Assembly (NCBI GenBank): GCA_048262655.1
Contig: JBLXEY010000001.1
Span: 434,001-498,000, forward strand
From: JABMNT01 sp048262655
Lineage (GTDB): Bacteria; Pseudomonadota; Alphaproteobacteria; Rhodospirillales; Casp-alpha2
Direction of reading: 5' to 3'
DNA length: 64,000 nucleotides
This document shows positions 7,494 to 17,438 of this stretch, piece after piece. The notes under the pieces were generated by a model. That model was given only the letters and a program-made list of their open reading frames with translations. It ran no database searches and was not told the origin of the DNA. The translations under genes were made by a program, and so were the position numbers. Position 1 is the first letter of the stretch. Each line of letters opens with the position of its first letter.

Positions 7494-7964
7494 TCAGCCT
7501 TTCAACTGCAACACACAAACGAGCGTAAACAGCCGTCGCGCCGTTGGGTGATCAATTTCCGCCTGATCCGCCAAGCGCTCTCTTAACACTTCTGCCCCCT
7601 CGTTATGCAAGCCCCGGCGTCCCATATCGATGGCTTCAATCTGAGACGGCGTTTTGGTCCGGATCGCCTCAAAATAGGTTTCGCAGACAAGAAAATAATC
7701 GCGAATGATCCGGCGAAAGGACTTGCTGGGCAAACTTATCCGGCACAATTCCACATCCTGCTCGTCGCGCACATCAAAGATCACACGCCCATCCAGGATA
7801 GAGAGGTGCAAATTAAAAGGCCCCTCCTGAGCAACAACTGGCGAGAAATGGTTCTCTTCCAACAAATCATAGATGGCGACTTGTCGTTCGTGTTCGACTT
7901 GCGGGCTGCGATGCGGTCCAGATTTTCCATCAAGGACGATATGAGCGATGCGTTGGTTATCCAT
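7494..7964 (-). CDS. UPF0262 family protein
   Basis: A 156-residue protein matching UPF0262, a family of unknown function largely confined to alphaproteobacteria. Typical blocks are RIAHIVLD at the start, EEN-x-F-x-P-V in the first third, the NLHLSILDGRVIFDVRD beta region, and an FRRIIRDYFLVCE helix. No catalytic motif is evident. It lies 18 bases downstream of hisD and 7 bases before the phosphatase gene, the order seen widely in the class, so a link to the phosphatase is plausible but unproven. Confidence 0.9.
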   Translation of the reverse strand: MDNQRIAHIVLDGKSGPHRSPQVEHERQVAIYDLLEENHFSPVVAQEGPFNLHLSILDGRVIFDVRDEQDVELCRISLPSKSFRRIIRDYFLVCETYFEAIRTKTPSQIEAIDMGRRGLHNEGAEVLRERLADQAEIDHPTARRLFTLVCVLQLKG

Positions 7965-7982
7965 GCCCCTCGTCCGCAGTCT

Positions 7983-9275
7983 TTATTTGTTCATACGCAG
8001 CGAAACCGAAAGGCCATGCGCATCCAGCCCTTCAGCTGTCGCAAGTGTGACAACCTGAGGACCGATTTTGCCCATCGCCTCGGCACTGCATTCGATCATT
8101 GACGTTCGTTTCATAAAGTCCAAAACCCCCAAACCCGACGAGAAACGCGCCGAACGCGCGGTCGGCAAAACGTGATTGGGGCCAGCCAGGTAATCACCCA
8201 AGGCCTCTGGAACATAGCGCCCCATGAAAATCGCGCCGGCATTGGTTACTTTTTGCCCGAGTTCTCGGGCGTTTTCAGAGACAATTTCGAGGTGCTCAGG
8301 GGCAATACGGTCAACCAGATCAATCGCACTTTCCAGAGAGGGCACCGTAATGATAGCACCAAAATCGTCCCAGCTTTTCTGCGCAGTAACCGCCCTTGGC
8401 AGCGTTTTAAGGTGGCCATCAACGGCTTCAACAACCCGGTCCCCGAATTCAACATCATCGGTAATCAAGATCGATTGCGCCGCCGCATCATGTTCCGCCT
8501 GACTTAACAGATCAGCTGCAATCCATGACGGATTACTGTCTCCATCGGCCACGATCAAAATTTCAGACGGCCCGGCAATCATATCGATGCCAACAATGCC
8601 AAAGACCTGACGTTTGGCTGCCGCCACAAAAGCATTCCCTGGGCCTACAATTTTATCAACTGGACGTATTGTTTCCGTGCCAAAAGCCAACGCGGCCACG
8701 GCTTGCGCTCCACCGATCCGGTAGATTTCACTGACTCCAGAAATATCCGCTGCTGCCAGCACGAGTGGGTTTATATGACCATCCGGTGTTGGCACGACCA
8801 TAACAATGCGTCCGACACCGGCAACATTGGCAGGAATTGCGTTCATTAAAACAGATGATGGATAAGCGGCCGTCCCCCCCGGTACATACAGACCTGCATT
8901 TTGGACAGCAGTCCATTTGTAGCCCAGACGCACGCCAACCTTATCGGTATAGTCCAGATCATCCGGCTTTTGCCGTTCATGAAAATCAATTATGCGCTCC
9001 GCTGCAAGCTCAAGAGCTGCCAAGGTCTCCGCATCGCATGCGCCGCGCGCAGACGCAATTTCATCGGCGCTGATCCGCAACGTTTCCTCGGAAAGATCAA
9101 ACCGGTCAAACCGCTTCGTGAGATCAATAAGCGCTTGATTACCGCGGCTCTGCACATCACGAATGATGTTTGTGACGGCATCATTCACGTCCGTATCGGA
9201 TTCTCTTTTTTGGGTCAGCAGATCTTTAAAGTGAGTTTCAAAATCTGGTGCTGACGCATCAAGCCGCAACGGCAT
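7983..9275 (-). CDS. hisD: Histidinol dehydrogenase
   Basis: A 430-residue enzyme that oxidises L-histidinol to L-histidine in two NAD-dependent steps, the last in histidine synthesis. Features include GPGNAFVAAAKRQVFG, the DMIAGPSE loop, the zinc-ligand segment LLSQAEHD, and the catalytic APEHLEI segment with its His. I chose the ATG at 9275, which overlaps the end of hisG by 17 bases, because GGGGAGG lies 6 bases before it; the longer frame adds a poorly conserved extension. hisG and hisD are thus translationally coupled, while the rest of the histidine genes lie elsewhere. Confidence 0.97.
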   Translation of the reverse strand: MPLRLDASAPDFETHFKDLLTQKRESDTDVNDAVTNIIRDVQSRGNQALIDLTKRFDRFDLSEETLRISADEIASARGACDAETLAALELAAERIIDFHERQKPDDLDYTDKVGVRLGYKWTAVQNAGLYVPGGTAAYPSSVLMNAIPANVAGVGRIVMVVPTPDGHINPLVLAAADISGVSEIYRIGGAQAVAALAFGTETIRPVDKIVGPGNAFVAAAKRQVFGIVGIDMIAGPSEILIVADGDSNPSWIAADLLSQAEHDAAAQSILITDDVEFGDRVVEAVDGHLKTLPRAVTAQKSWDDFGAIITVPSLESAIDLVDRIAPEHLEIVSENARELGQKVTNAGAIFMGRYVPEALGDYLAGPNHVLPTARSARFSSGLGVLDFMKRTSMIECSAEAMGKIGPQVVTLATAEGLDAHGLSVSLRMNK

Positions 9276-9927
9276 CAACGGCCTCCCCAAATTTTTCAAT
9301 CCAGCCGCCAATTTCACCGGGGCGGGTTTTCCAGGCAGCGCGATTCACGCACAGACGAGAGGTAATTTCACAGATCCGCTCAATTTCGACCAAGCCATTG
9401 GCTTTCAACGTATCGCCCGATGACACCAGGTCAACAATTCGCCGGCACAAGCCTAGCTGCGGAGCAAGCTCCATAGCCCCATTTAACTTTATGCATTCTG
9501 CCTGCACCCCGCGCGCGGCAAAGTGCTTCGAAGTCAAATGCGGATACTTGGTCGCAACCCGTACAGAACTCCAGGTGCTGGGGTCATCTTCATCGACCAT
9601 CTCCGCAGGCTCAGCGACCGACAAACGGCAGTATCCAACATCCAGGTCAAGCGGCGCATAAATCTCGGGATAATCAAACTCCAGCAGGACGTCGTTGCCT
9701 GCAACACCCAAATGCGCTGCACCGAAGGCAACAAACGTCGCCACATCAAAAGCCCGCACACGGATGATATCCAGTTCAGGGATATTCGTCGAAAATCTCA
9801 GTTGGCGTGCCTTTTCGTCGTCAAATGCCGGTTCAGGTTCGATTCCGGCATGACGGACAAGAGGCATCACTTCTTTCAGAATGCGCCCTTTAGGCAAAGC
9901 CAGTACAAGTTTTTCGTTCCGTAACAC
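9259..9927 (-). CDS. hisG: ATP phosphoribosyltransferase, short form (HisG-S)
   Basis: A 222-residue enzyme for the first step of histidine synthesis, joining PRPP and ATP to form phosphoribosyl-ATP. It has LVLALPKGRIL at the N-terminus and the SGDTLKANGLVEIE PRPP-binding segment. It is the short form that lacks the C-terminal regulatory domain, and in other bacteria this form needs HisZ for activity and feedback control. No hisZ is in the window. The GTG at 9927 is preferred because AAGGAG lies 8 bases ahead and the protein then begins as its relatives do; the in-frame upstream ATG at 9966 would add 13 residues and lacks such a site. Confidence 0.93.
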   Translation of the reverse strand: MLRNEKLVLALPKGRILKEVMPLVRHAGIEPEPAFDDEKARQLRFSTNIPELDIIRVRAFDVATFVAFGAAHLGVAGNDVLLEFDYPEIYAPLDLDVGYCRLSVAEPAEMVDEDDPSTWSSVRVATKYPHLTSKHFAARGVQAECIKLNGAMELAPQLGLCRRIVDLVSSGDTLKANGLVEIERICEITSRLCVNRAAWKTRPGEIGGWIEKFGEAVDAVAA

Positions 9928-10009
9928 CGTACGGTCTCCTTCGTTGGTCTCATTTATCGCATACATATCGGGTTTCACCCCGTTTCACCAGTCTACGGTG
10001 ACGCTCGCC

Positions 10010-13000
10010 TCACGAGAACTCGATGATAAGGTCTTTGGCATCAACCTGGGTGCCCGCACCGGCCACAATACGGGCAATTTCGCCTGAAACCTCGGCCCGA
10101 ATAGCCGTCTCCATTTTCATCGCCTCAATGGTCACCAGCAAATCCCCCGCTTCAACGGTTTGTCCTGCGCTCACCGCTACAGACGCGATCATTCCGGGCA
10201 TGGGTGCGGGCACATGCTTAGCGTTGCCTTCCTCTGCTTGCGGATGCCTGACAACCGCTTCCGCGACTTGGTGATTGGCAACCTTTACAGGCCGAGGCTG
10301 GCCATTGAGTTCGAAGAAGACCTTAACATTTCCCTCGTCGTCAGTTTCACCAATAGCCTGACATCGCAAGTTGAGCGTTTTGCCCGCCTCGAGATCGATC
10401 GTAATTTCTTCGCCCTGTTTCATCCCGTAAAAGAATGTTGACGTCGGCAAAACGCTAACCGGGCCATACATACGGCGATGCTCGGCATAGGCTGTGAACA
10501 CATCGGGATACATGAGATAGGAGTTGAACTCTTCATCGGATAGTGCCCGGCCAATTTTTTTGCGGGCCTCATCACGCAGAACCTCAAGATCAGCCGCCGC
10601 CACATAGGACCCTGGTCGTTCGGTCAATGGCGTTTCATCCTTCAAGACTTTGGCTTGTAATTCGGGTGGGAACCCACCTTGGGGTTGCCCAAGCTCGCCC
10701 TTAAAGAATGATCTTACCGACCCAGGAAAAGAGATATCCTTGTCAGGGTTTTCAACGTCTGCACGCGTCAGTCCACCACTCACCATCGTTAACGCCAGAT
10801 CACCCACCATCTTCGATGAAGGTGTAACCTTGATAATATCGCCCAGCATGTCGTTGACTTCCGCATAGGTTTTAGCAACCTCATGCCAGCGTCCTTCCAA
10901 CCCCATGGAACGGGCTTGCTCTTTTAGGTTGGTAAACTGCCCACCCGGCATTTCATGTAAATAAACTTCCGAAGCCCCGGCTCTCAAGTCACTCTCGAAA
11001 GCAGCGTAACCGCGGCGCACAGCTTCCCAATAATCAGAAAACTGGCGGATCATCGCAGGGTCAAACTCACTATCGCGTTCGGTACCCTTCAAGGCTGAAA
11101 CCACGGAACCGAGGTTAGGCTGCGATGTTAATCCAGATAACGCATCCATCGCCAGATCAACTGCATCGACACCCGCATCAACAGCTGCAAGTACACTCGC
11201 GGCCGATAATCCAGACGTATCATGGGTATGGAAATGCACCGGCAAGCCGGTTTCTTCTTTTAATATTTTAACCAACGTCTTGGCGGCATTGGGTTTCGCC
11301 AAACCGCCCATATCCTTTAATCCCAGAATATGGCTGCCTGCCTTTTGCAGCTCTTTTGCCATCGCAACGTAATACTTGATGTCGTATTTCGAACGGGCGG
11401 GGTCAAACATATCCCCGGTGTAACAGATCGTACCTTCAAGAAGCTTCCCGTTATCGAGCACAGCATCCATTGCCACACGCATGTTCTCAACCCAGTTCAG
11501 GCTATCAAAAACTCGAAACAGATCGACGCCACTTTCGGCAGACTGATTGACAAATTCCGTTACAACATTATCCGGATAGGTCGTGTAACCGACGCCATTT
11601 GCACCACGCAACAACATTTGAAACAAAATATTCGGAACCTGCGCCCGCAAGTCACGCAGCCGATCCCAGGGACATTCCTTTAGGAACCGCATGGAAACAT
11701 CAAACGTCGCACCCCCCCAGCACTCCAGACTAAACAGGTTGGGCAGGTTCTTGGCGTAAGAATCCGCGACTTGCACCATATCATAGGAGCGCATACGCGT
11801 TGCCAGCAAAGACTGATGGGCATCGCGCATCGTCGTGTCGGTAATCAACGTCCGCTTTTGGTTCAGCATCCAGTGACTGAACTTTTCAGCCCCCATGTCT
11901 TCGAACAGTTGTCGCGTGCCCGGCGCTGCGGCCGTTGTAACCGGTTCCGGAACCTGCGGGGCAGGACCAGCCACCGGCAAGGGGCGTCCGGCGACTTCCG
12001 GATTGCCATTGACCGTCACGTCCGCGATAAAATTCAAAAGCCGGGTCGCCCTGTCGCGTCGCTTCGTAAACTTGAAAAGCTCAGGCGTTTCATCAATGAA
12101 ACGCGTTGAATATTCGCACGCTTTGAATTTAGGGTGGTTGATCAGGTTTTCGACAAACGCCAGATTGGTGGCGACACCGCGTATACGAAATTCCCGGAGA
12201 GCTCTGTCCATACGCACGATCGCTTCGTCAGGCGTCGGGGCCCAGGCCGTCACTTTTTCAAGCAAGCTGTCGTAGTAGCGGGTAATAACCGCACCGGAAT
12301 ATGCGGTACCGCCATCGAGGCGAATACCAAATCCGGTTGCGCCCCGGTAAGCCAGAATGCGGCCATAATCTGGAATAAAATTCTCGTTCGGGTCTTCTGT
12401 GGTTACTCGGCACTGCAGCGCATGGCCATTCAGTTTGATGTTTTCCTGCACAGGGACACCAGAGCCCTCAAGGTCCCCAATACGTGCACCATTGGCGATC
12501 CGGATTTGTGCTTTGACAATATCAATTCCGGTGACTTCTTCACTAACGGTATGCTCAACCTGAATGCGCGGATTTACTTCAATAAAATAAAACGCATCAG
12601 TGTCCATATCCATTAAGAACTCAGCCGTGCCTGCGTTTTGATAATTGGCCTTCTGCGCAAGCCTGAGCGCCGCTTGACACAATTCATGGCGCTGCTGCTC
12701 TGACAAATACGGTGCCGGTGCGCGTTCAACGACCTTCTGGTTGCGCCTTTGAACCGAACAGTCCCGTTCAAACAGATGGACAACGTTACCATGGCTATCG
12801 CCCAACAATTGAACTTCAACATGACGGGCGCGCTCAACCAGTTTTTCCAGATAAACTTCGCCGTTGCCAAAGGCGGCCGCCGCCTCGCGGCGTCCCGCCA
12901 GCACTTCCTCTTCAAGCTCTGCTGCACTGCGAATGACCCGCATCCCCCGGCCGCCACCGCCCCATGATGCTTTCAACATAACCGGATAACCGACGTCTTC

Positions 13001-13462
13001 CGCCATGCGATGAATTTCATCCGTATCTTCAGGAAGAGGCACCGTTGCGGGCATAACTGGCGTTCCCGCGCTCTCCGCGACATTGCGGGCAGAAACCTTA
13101 TTACCAAGCGCGCGCATCACATCCGCAGGCGGGCCAACAAATTTGAGGCCTGCAGCGACGCAAGCATCGACAAAATCCGGGTTTTCAGACAAAAAGCCGT
13201 AGCCGGGATGAACTGCATCACACCCTGATTCCGTGGCGACGCGGATCATTTCTTCGATCGATAAATAGGCTTTAACAGGACCAAGCTTTTTACCAATCAG
13301 ATAACTCTCGTCTGCCTTAAAGCGATGGAGGGAAAGCTTGTCTTCTTCCGCATAAACCGCAACCGTTCGGACCCCTAATTCGTTCGCCGCTCGCATGACC
13401 CGGATTGCGATCTCGCTGCGGTTGGCCACCAGAAGTTTTTTGATTTTTTTTGAATTGGGCAC
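10010..13462 (-). CDS. pyc: Pyruvate carboxylase
   Basis: A 1150-residue single-chain biotin enzyme that carboxylates pyruvate to oxaloacetate, refilling the TCA cycle. Domain order: biotin carboxylase with ATP-grasp (about 1-460; KLLVANRSEIAIR, the glycine loop KASWGGGGRGM, EVNPRIQVEHTVSE), carboxyltransferase (about 535-830; TLITDTTMRDAHQSLLATR and HFHTHDTSG), tetramerisation region, and C-terminal biotinyl domain with EAMKMET, where the modified lysine is about Lys1116. The start is GTG, with AGGA 8 bases ahead. Length and order are those of complete alpha-chain Pyc. It precedes hisG on the same strand by about 80 bases and may have its own promoter. Confidence 0.97.
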   Translation of the reverse strand: MPNSKKIKKLLVANRSEIAIRVMRAANELGVRTVAVYAEEDKLSLHRFKADESYLIGKKLGPVKAYLSIEEMIRVATESGCDAVHPGYGFLSENPDFVDACVAAGLKFVGPPADVMRALGNKVSARNVAESAGTPVMPATVPLPEDTDEIHRMAEDVGYPVMLKASWGGGGRGMRVIRSAAELEEEVLAGRREAAAAFGNGEVYLEKLVERARHVEVQLLGDSHGNVVHLFERDCSVQRRNQKVVERAPAPYLSEQQRHELCQAALRLAQKANYQNAGTAEFLMDMDTDAFYFIEVNPRIQVEHTVSEEVTGIDIVKAQIRIANGARIGDLEGSGVPVQENIKLNGHALQCRVTTEDPNENFIPDYGRILAYRGATGFGIRLDGGTAYSGAVITRYYDSLLEKVTAWAPTPDEAIVRMDRALREFRIRGVATNLAFVENLINHPKFKACEYSTRFIDETPELFKFTKRRDRATRLLNFIADVTVNGNPEVAGRPLPVAGPAPQVPEPVTTAAAPGTRQLFEDMGAEKFSHWMLNQKRTLITDTTMRDAHQSLLATRMRSYDMVQVADSYAKNLPNLFSLECWGGATFDVSMRFLKECPWDRLRDLRAQVPNILFQMLLRGANGVGYTTYPDNVVTEFVNQSAESGVDLFRVFDSLNWVENMRVAMDAVLDNGKLLEGTICYTGDMFDPARSKYDIKYYVAMAKELQKAGSHILGLKDMGGLAKPNAAKTLVKILKEETGLPVHFHTHDTSGLSAASVLAAVDAGVDAVDLAMDALSGLTSQPNLGSVVSALKGTERDSEFDPAMIRQFSDYWEAVRRGYAAFESDLRAGASEVYLHEMPGGQFTNLKEQARSMGLEGRWHEVAKTYAEVNDMLGDIIKVTPSSKMVGDLALTMVSGGLTRADVENPDKDISFPGSVRSFFKGELGQPQGGFPPELQAKVLKDETPLTERPGSYVAAADLEVLRDEARKKIGRALSDEEFNSYLMYPDVFTAYAEHRRMYGPVSVLPTSTFFYGMKQGEEITIDLEAGKTLNLRCQAIGETDDEGNVKVFFELNGQPRPVKVANHQVAEAVVRHPQAEEGNAKHVPAPMPGMIASVAVSAGQTVEAGDLLVTIEAMKMETAIRAEVSGEIARIVAGAGTQVDAKDLIIEFS

Positions 13463-13618
13463 GATAGGATTCCTGACAAAATTCGAAGGTAAATGAAAGG
13501 GCTCAAATTTGACCGGATAATGCCCTGAAGCCCCTGAAATCTCAAGTAAAAGCCATTTTTGACTGTACCGCCGTGACTTTCGATTGCATTTATCACGAAA
13601 CCCGTCGACGATGTAAAA

Positions 13619-13801
13619 ATGGCTATTCGACGTATGATTTTTAAAAGCATTTCCTGGCTTCTAGGCCTTTTGCTGTTGGCCTGGATCGGCTTCGAAATCT
13701 TCCATGGCAATTACCTGCAAGCCGTCGCCATTAGCGGTGTCAGTTCTCTGCTTCTTTGGTTTATGCTGGGTTTGTGGCGTCGTCCCAGCGACGACGATTG
13801 A
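13619..13801 (+). CDS. Small two-helix membrane protein (hypothetical)
   Basis: A 60-residue ORF with two hydrophobic segments (about 12-27 and 34-52) separated by a short loop, a basic N-terminus (MAIRRM) and a WRRPSDDD tail, which fits a small inner-membrane hairpin with both ends in the cytoplasm. It lies alone on the plus strand between the divergent start of pyc and the end of rodA. There is no clear ribosome site before the ATG, which keeps confidence moderate. I do not recognise a family. Confidence 0.5.
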   Translation: MAIRRMIFKSISWLLGLLLLAWIGFEIFHGNYLQAVAISGVSSLLLWFMLGLWRRPSDDD

Positions 13802-13870
13802 TTAACCCTGTTTCTCTAACAGGTGGGGCTTAACACATGAACGTTCCCATTGTTGCTGCGTTGCTATCTC

Positions 13871-15016
13871 CTAGACCTCGTCACCACCCCGCCGTCCAAT
13901 CATCACATCACGGTGAACCCAAACACTCAGCAGCAAACCAAAGCCGATAAGCAAGGTCATCATCGCCGTCCCGCCATACGAAATCAGAGGTAAAGGCACA
14001 CCAACGACGGGGATCAACCCCATGACCATGGCGATGTTAATGAAAACATACAGGAAGAACGTCGTTGTGATGCCAGCACCCACAAGCCTGCCAAACTGAT
14101 TTCGTGATCTGAACATCATCGCAAACCCATAAATCAAGATCAGCGCGTATAAACAGAGTAACCCGACCCCACCCATCATACCGAACTCTTCCGCCAGCAT
14201 GGTAAAAATGAAGTCCGTCTGCATTTCGGGTAAAAACCGCAGGTGACCTTGTGTTCCCTGCATGAAACCTTTTCCAAACAGACCACCAGACCCAAGCGCA
14301 ATTTTCGACTGAATGATGTGATAGCCGGAACCAAGCGGATCACTTTCAGGGTTTAGAAATGTCAGAACCCGCTGCTTTTGATAGTCATGCAGAAATTGCC
14401 AAGCGATGGGCGTCGCACCGATTGCGCCAATGATCACAACGGCGAACTTCCACATACGGACACCAGCCGTAAAGAAAATTGCTCCACTGGCCATCACCAG
14501 CAATAACGTTGTGCCTAAATCAGGCTGCCGCAACACCAAGGCCGACGGAAGCGCGACCATAAGCAATGGCACGATCAAATAGGTTGGCGCACCGACATCT
14601 TCAATGCTACCCCCGTGAAAATAACGGGCAAGTGCAAGAACGAGTGCAATTTTCATAAGTTCGGACGGTTGCAGATTAAAATAGCCAAGATTAAGCCAGC
14701 GTTGCGCACCCATACCAACGGTTCCCGCAACATCAACAATCACTAGCAAGGCAAGGGCAATGAGATAAAAGACGTAAGCGTAGCGCATCCAGATGCGAAT
14801 ATCGATCAGAGCAATCGTGACCATGATCACCAACCCAACACAGAAGCGCGCAAACTGACGCGATGCCCACGGTTCCGTATTACCATTTGCCGCTGAATAC
14901 AGCATCGCCAAACCAACGCCGGCAGCCAGACACAACAGAAGAATAAACATCCAGTGTACCTGCCAAAGCTTTTGACGGAACGTCAAATCAGGCGTGTTAA
15001 GTCCGTCCCCGCTCAT
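13871..15016 (-). CDS. rodA: Rod-shape SEDS glycosyltransferase RodA
   Basis: A 381-residue polytopic membrane protein of the SEDS family, which polymerises lipid II glycan strands with PBP2 during cell elongation. Ten or so hydrophobic helices are visible, with the family signatures LNLGYFNLQPSELMKIALV, GSGGLFGKG and the C-terminal PVVGVPLPLISYGG block. The essential aspartate region lies in the large loop before the GSGGLFGKG segment. Its ATG overlaps the TGA of mrdA (ATGA), so the two partners are translationally coupled. It is the last gene of the mreBCD-mrdA-rodA operon. Confidence 0.96.
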   Translation of the reverse strand: MSGDGLNTPDLTFRQKLWQVHWMFILLLCLAAGVGLAMLYSAANGNTEPWASRQFARFCVGLVIMVTIALIDIRIWMRYAYVFYLIALALLVIVDVAGTVGMGAQRWLNLGYFNLQPSELMKIALVLALARYFHGGSIEDVGAPTYLIVPLLMVALPSALVLRQPDLGTTLLLVMASGAIFFTAGVRMWKFAVVIIGAIGATPIAWQFLHDYQKQRVLTFLNPESDPLGSGYHIIQSKIALGSGGLFGKGFMQGTQGHLRFLPEMQTDFIFTMLAEEFGMMGGVGLLCLYALILIYGFAMMFRSRNQFGRLVGAGITTTFFLYVFINIAMVMGLIPVVGVPLPLISYGGTAMMTLLIGFGLLLSVWVHRDVMIGRRGGDEV

Positions 15017-16923
15017 CCTTCTCTCGATTCTTCCGTATCGGTTCCGTCATTCGGTTGCAGATTTTCCGCACTGGGCGAGCCATTGACCCCGGCCGAGTTT
15101 CGGCGTTGGGCTTCCAATAAAACATCATGGGCAATCGGCGCGGCGACAGTTGACCCACCGCCACCATGTTCAACAACAATCGAAACCGCATAACGCGGAT
15201 CATGAACCGGCGCAAAACCAACGAATAACGCGTGATCTCGTTCTTTCCACGGCAAGTCCTTATTCTTTATGACGCCGATGTCGCGTTCAGACTTCGAAAT
15301 ACGACGAACCTGAACGGTTCCCGTCTTTCCTGCCATTTCCATACCCGGCTCGGTAATTTTTGATTTTCTGGCGGTACCCGCGACCGGATTGTTAACAACG
15401 TCTGACATGGCCTCGCGCACTAAACGCAGATGCGCATTGGGAATGCCCAAAGATTGTTTTTCCAATTGCTCCAAAGGACTGTTGGGATCGGAAGGACTGT
15501 TAATAACCTTGGTCAACTTGGGCGTAATTTTGACGCCGCCATTTGCGAGTTGCGCCGTCATCACCGCCAATTGCAGAGGAGTCGTCAAAACATACCCCTG
15601 GCCGATACCGGCGTGCAGTGTTTCACCTTGATGCCAAGGCGCATCCAATGCCCCCCGCTTCCACTTCTTTGTTGGGATAATGCCCGTGTGTTCACCGGGC
15701 AAATCAATGCCAGACTTCACACCCAAGCCCAAACGATTAGCCATTGCCGCGATACGATCAATGCCCGTGCGTTTTGCAATTTCGTAAAAATAGACATCGC
15801 ATGATTGGGTAATTGCATATTTGGCGTCAACCAGACCGTGACCGTGTTTTTTCCAACAGTGAAATTTGGAGCCGCCTAACTCTGTATATCCACGGCAAAA
15901 AATCTTGTTTTCCGGTGAAATGACACCGCGCTCCAGAGCTGCGAGAAGCACCGCCATTTTAAATGTAGAGCCCGGCGAATAGCGCCCGGCGATTGACTTG
16001 TTTATGAGCGGCGACATCGGATTTGATACTAGGCTTTTCCACTCTTCTGACTTCAAGCCACGATTAAACGCATTGGGGTCATAGCTCGGCGTCGAGACCA
16101 TCGCCAGCACGTCACCCTTCATCACATCGAGAACCACAACCGAAGCGCTTTCACCCTGCAAGCGTTGCGCAATAAATCGTTGCAGTCCAAGATCCATTGT
16201 CAAAACAACTTCTGCACCTGGCTGACCTTCGGTTCTCGATAGTTCCCGGATCACACGACCAAACGCATTCACTTCCACTTGCGAGCTGCCGCTGGAGCCG
16301 CGCAATGCCGTATCGTGCACCTTTTCCACCCCGGCCTTACCAATCCGAAAACCCGGCAACTCAAGGAGCGGGTCTCCGGTTAGCTCTTTTGCAGAAACGG
16401 CAGCGACATACCCCAGGACATGGGCTGTTTCCGCACCGAAGGCATAATGCCGACTTTGACCGACGTCGATTAGAATTCCAGGAAGATCAGGCGCGTTCAC
16501 TTCAATCCGCGAGACATCTTCCCAATCAAGGTTTTCCCGAATTGTAACAGGTACAAAATTCCGGTTGCGTTTTACTTCACGAATGGTTTTCCGGCGCTCC
16601 GCCGGACTGATTGAAATGATACGCCCCAATACATCAAGGGTGTATTCAATATCACGGGTATTTTCAGAAATCAGAAGGACCCGATAATTTTGCTGGTTGT
16701 CGGCTATGGGCCGGCCGAATCGATCAACGATACGGCCTCGGCGTGGGGCCAGCAAGCGCAAGTTTATTCGGTTTTCATCGGCCAGCGTCTTGTAACGGTC
16801 TGATTCAATCACTTGCAAATAATACATGCGACCGATCAAAGCCGCGAGCAACGCAGACTTGCCCCCGGCAAGCATCAGGGCGCGCCTGGAAAACAGTTTA
16901 TGCCGTTCCGAATCCCGATGCAT
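15013..16923 (-). CDS. mrdA: Penicillin-binding protein 2 (elongasome transpeptidase)
   Basis: A 636-residue monofunctional class B PBP that cross-links peptidoglycan in the elongation machinery. One transmembrane segment lies near residues 14-32, followed by the dimerisation region (RRGRIVDRFGRPIA), then the transpeptidase domain. The active-site motifs are SPGSTFK with Ser319, SCD in QSCDVYFYEIA, and KTG in MAGKTGTVQV. The start overlaps mreD and the end overlaps rodA, each as ATGA. A long Ser/Asn-rich C-terminal tail follows the catalytic domain. Confidence 0.96.
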   Translation of the reverse strand: MHRDSERHKLFSRRALMLAGGKSALLAALIGRMYYLQVIESDRYKTLADENRINLRLLAPRRGRIVDRFGRPIADNQQNYRVLLISENTRDIEYTLDVLGRIISISPAERRKTIREVKRNRNFVPVTIRENLDWEDVSRIEVNAPDLPGILIDVGQSRHYAFGAETAHVLGYVAAVSAKELTGDPLLELPGFRIGKAGVEKVHDTALRGSSGSSQVEVNAFGRVIRELSRTEGQPGAEVVLTMDLGLQRFIAQRLQGESASVVVLDVMKGDVLAMVSTPSYDPNAFNRGLKSEEWKSLVSNPMSPLINKSIAGRYSPGSTFKMAVLLAALERGVISPENKIFCRGYTELGGSKFHCWKKHGHGLVDAKYAITQSCDVYFYEIAKRTGIDRIAAMANRLGLGVKSGIDLPGEHTGIIPTKKWKRGALDAPWHQGETLHAGIGQGYVLTTPLQLAVMTAQLANGGVKITPKLTKVINSPSDPNSPLEQLEKQSLGIPNAHLRLVREAMSDVVNNPVAGTARKSKITEPGMEMAGKTGTVQVRRISKSERDIGVIKNKDLPWKERDHALFVGFAPVHDPRYAVSIVVEHGGGGSTVAAPIAHDVLLEAQRRNSAGVNGSPSAENLQPNDGTDTEESREG

Positions 16924-17438
16924 CAGAGTTGCCTTATAATAAATTGTTGCCAGCGCATAAATATCCAGGCCAATCCGGGAAACACACCTAACGTTAGCAG
17001 ATATTGAAAGATAACCGCATGCGGGTCCAGAACACTAAAGTTCCATAACGACACAAGCGCCCACATCAAAACAAACGCACCGGCTGCTACGATCCCGAAC
17101 CCCAGCCAGATCACGGCAAAGGACTTTCCGAACAGGAACCTGTGTTGCCAGATGACAACGCCATAGACCAAAAGGAAAACAATCGTATTTACGCCCAAAG
17201 GAGACCCGGAAAAAATATCGTGGAGCATACCAATGACAAAAACCGCATAGGCGGGCAACAGCTCCGAGCGGTAAACGGCCCAATAGTAAATCGCCATAAG
17301 TGGGAGAAGCGGAACGACACTTGAAAAACCGGGAATGTTGAAAGGAACAACGTTCAAGATGACAAGCGACAAGGTCAGCAGAAATGGCGTCAGCAGTCGA
17401 GTGAATATATCCAGCCGATACCAGATACTTATTTTCAT
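16923..17438 (-). CDS. mreD: Rod-shape membrane protein MreD
   Basis: A 171-residue protein with about five hydrophobic helices and few polar loops, as in MreD, the small membrane partner of MreC and MreB in rod-shape control. Sequence identity within this family is low, so the call rests on size, topology and its place between mreC and mrdA. A proline-rich NVVPFNIPGFS segment in the first loop is characteristic. Both ends overlap their neighbours by the ATGA arrangement. Confidence 0.88.
   Translation of the reverse strand: MKISIWYRLDIFTRLLTPFLLTLSLVILNVVPFNIPGFSSVVPLLPLMAIYYWAVYRSELLPAYAVFVIGMLHDIFSGSPLGVNTIVFLLVYGVVIWQHRFLFGKSFAVIWLGFGIVAAGAFVLMWALVSLWNFSVLDPHAVIFQYLLTLGVFPGLAWIFMRWQQFIIRQL

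Noticed and set aside
8224..9254. Several plus-strand ORFs opposite hisD
   Set aside because: All are shadows of hisD, whose frame has complete catalytic motifs.
13807..13823. Hairpin CCTGTT-TCTCT-AACAGG downstream of rodA
   Set aside because: Six pairs and no T-run on either strand; too weak to call a terminator.
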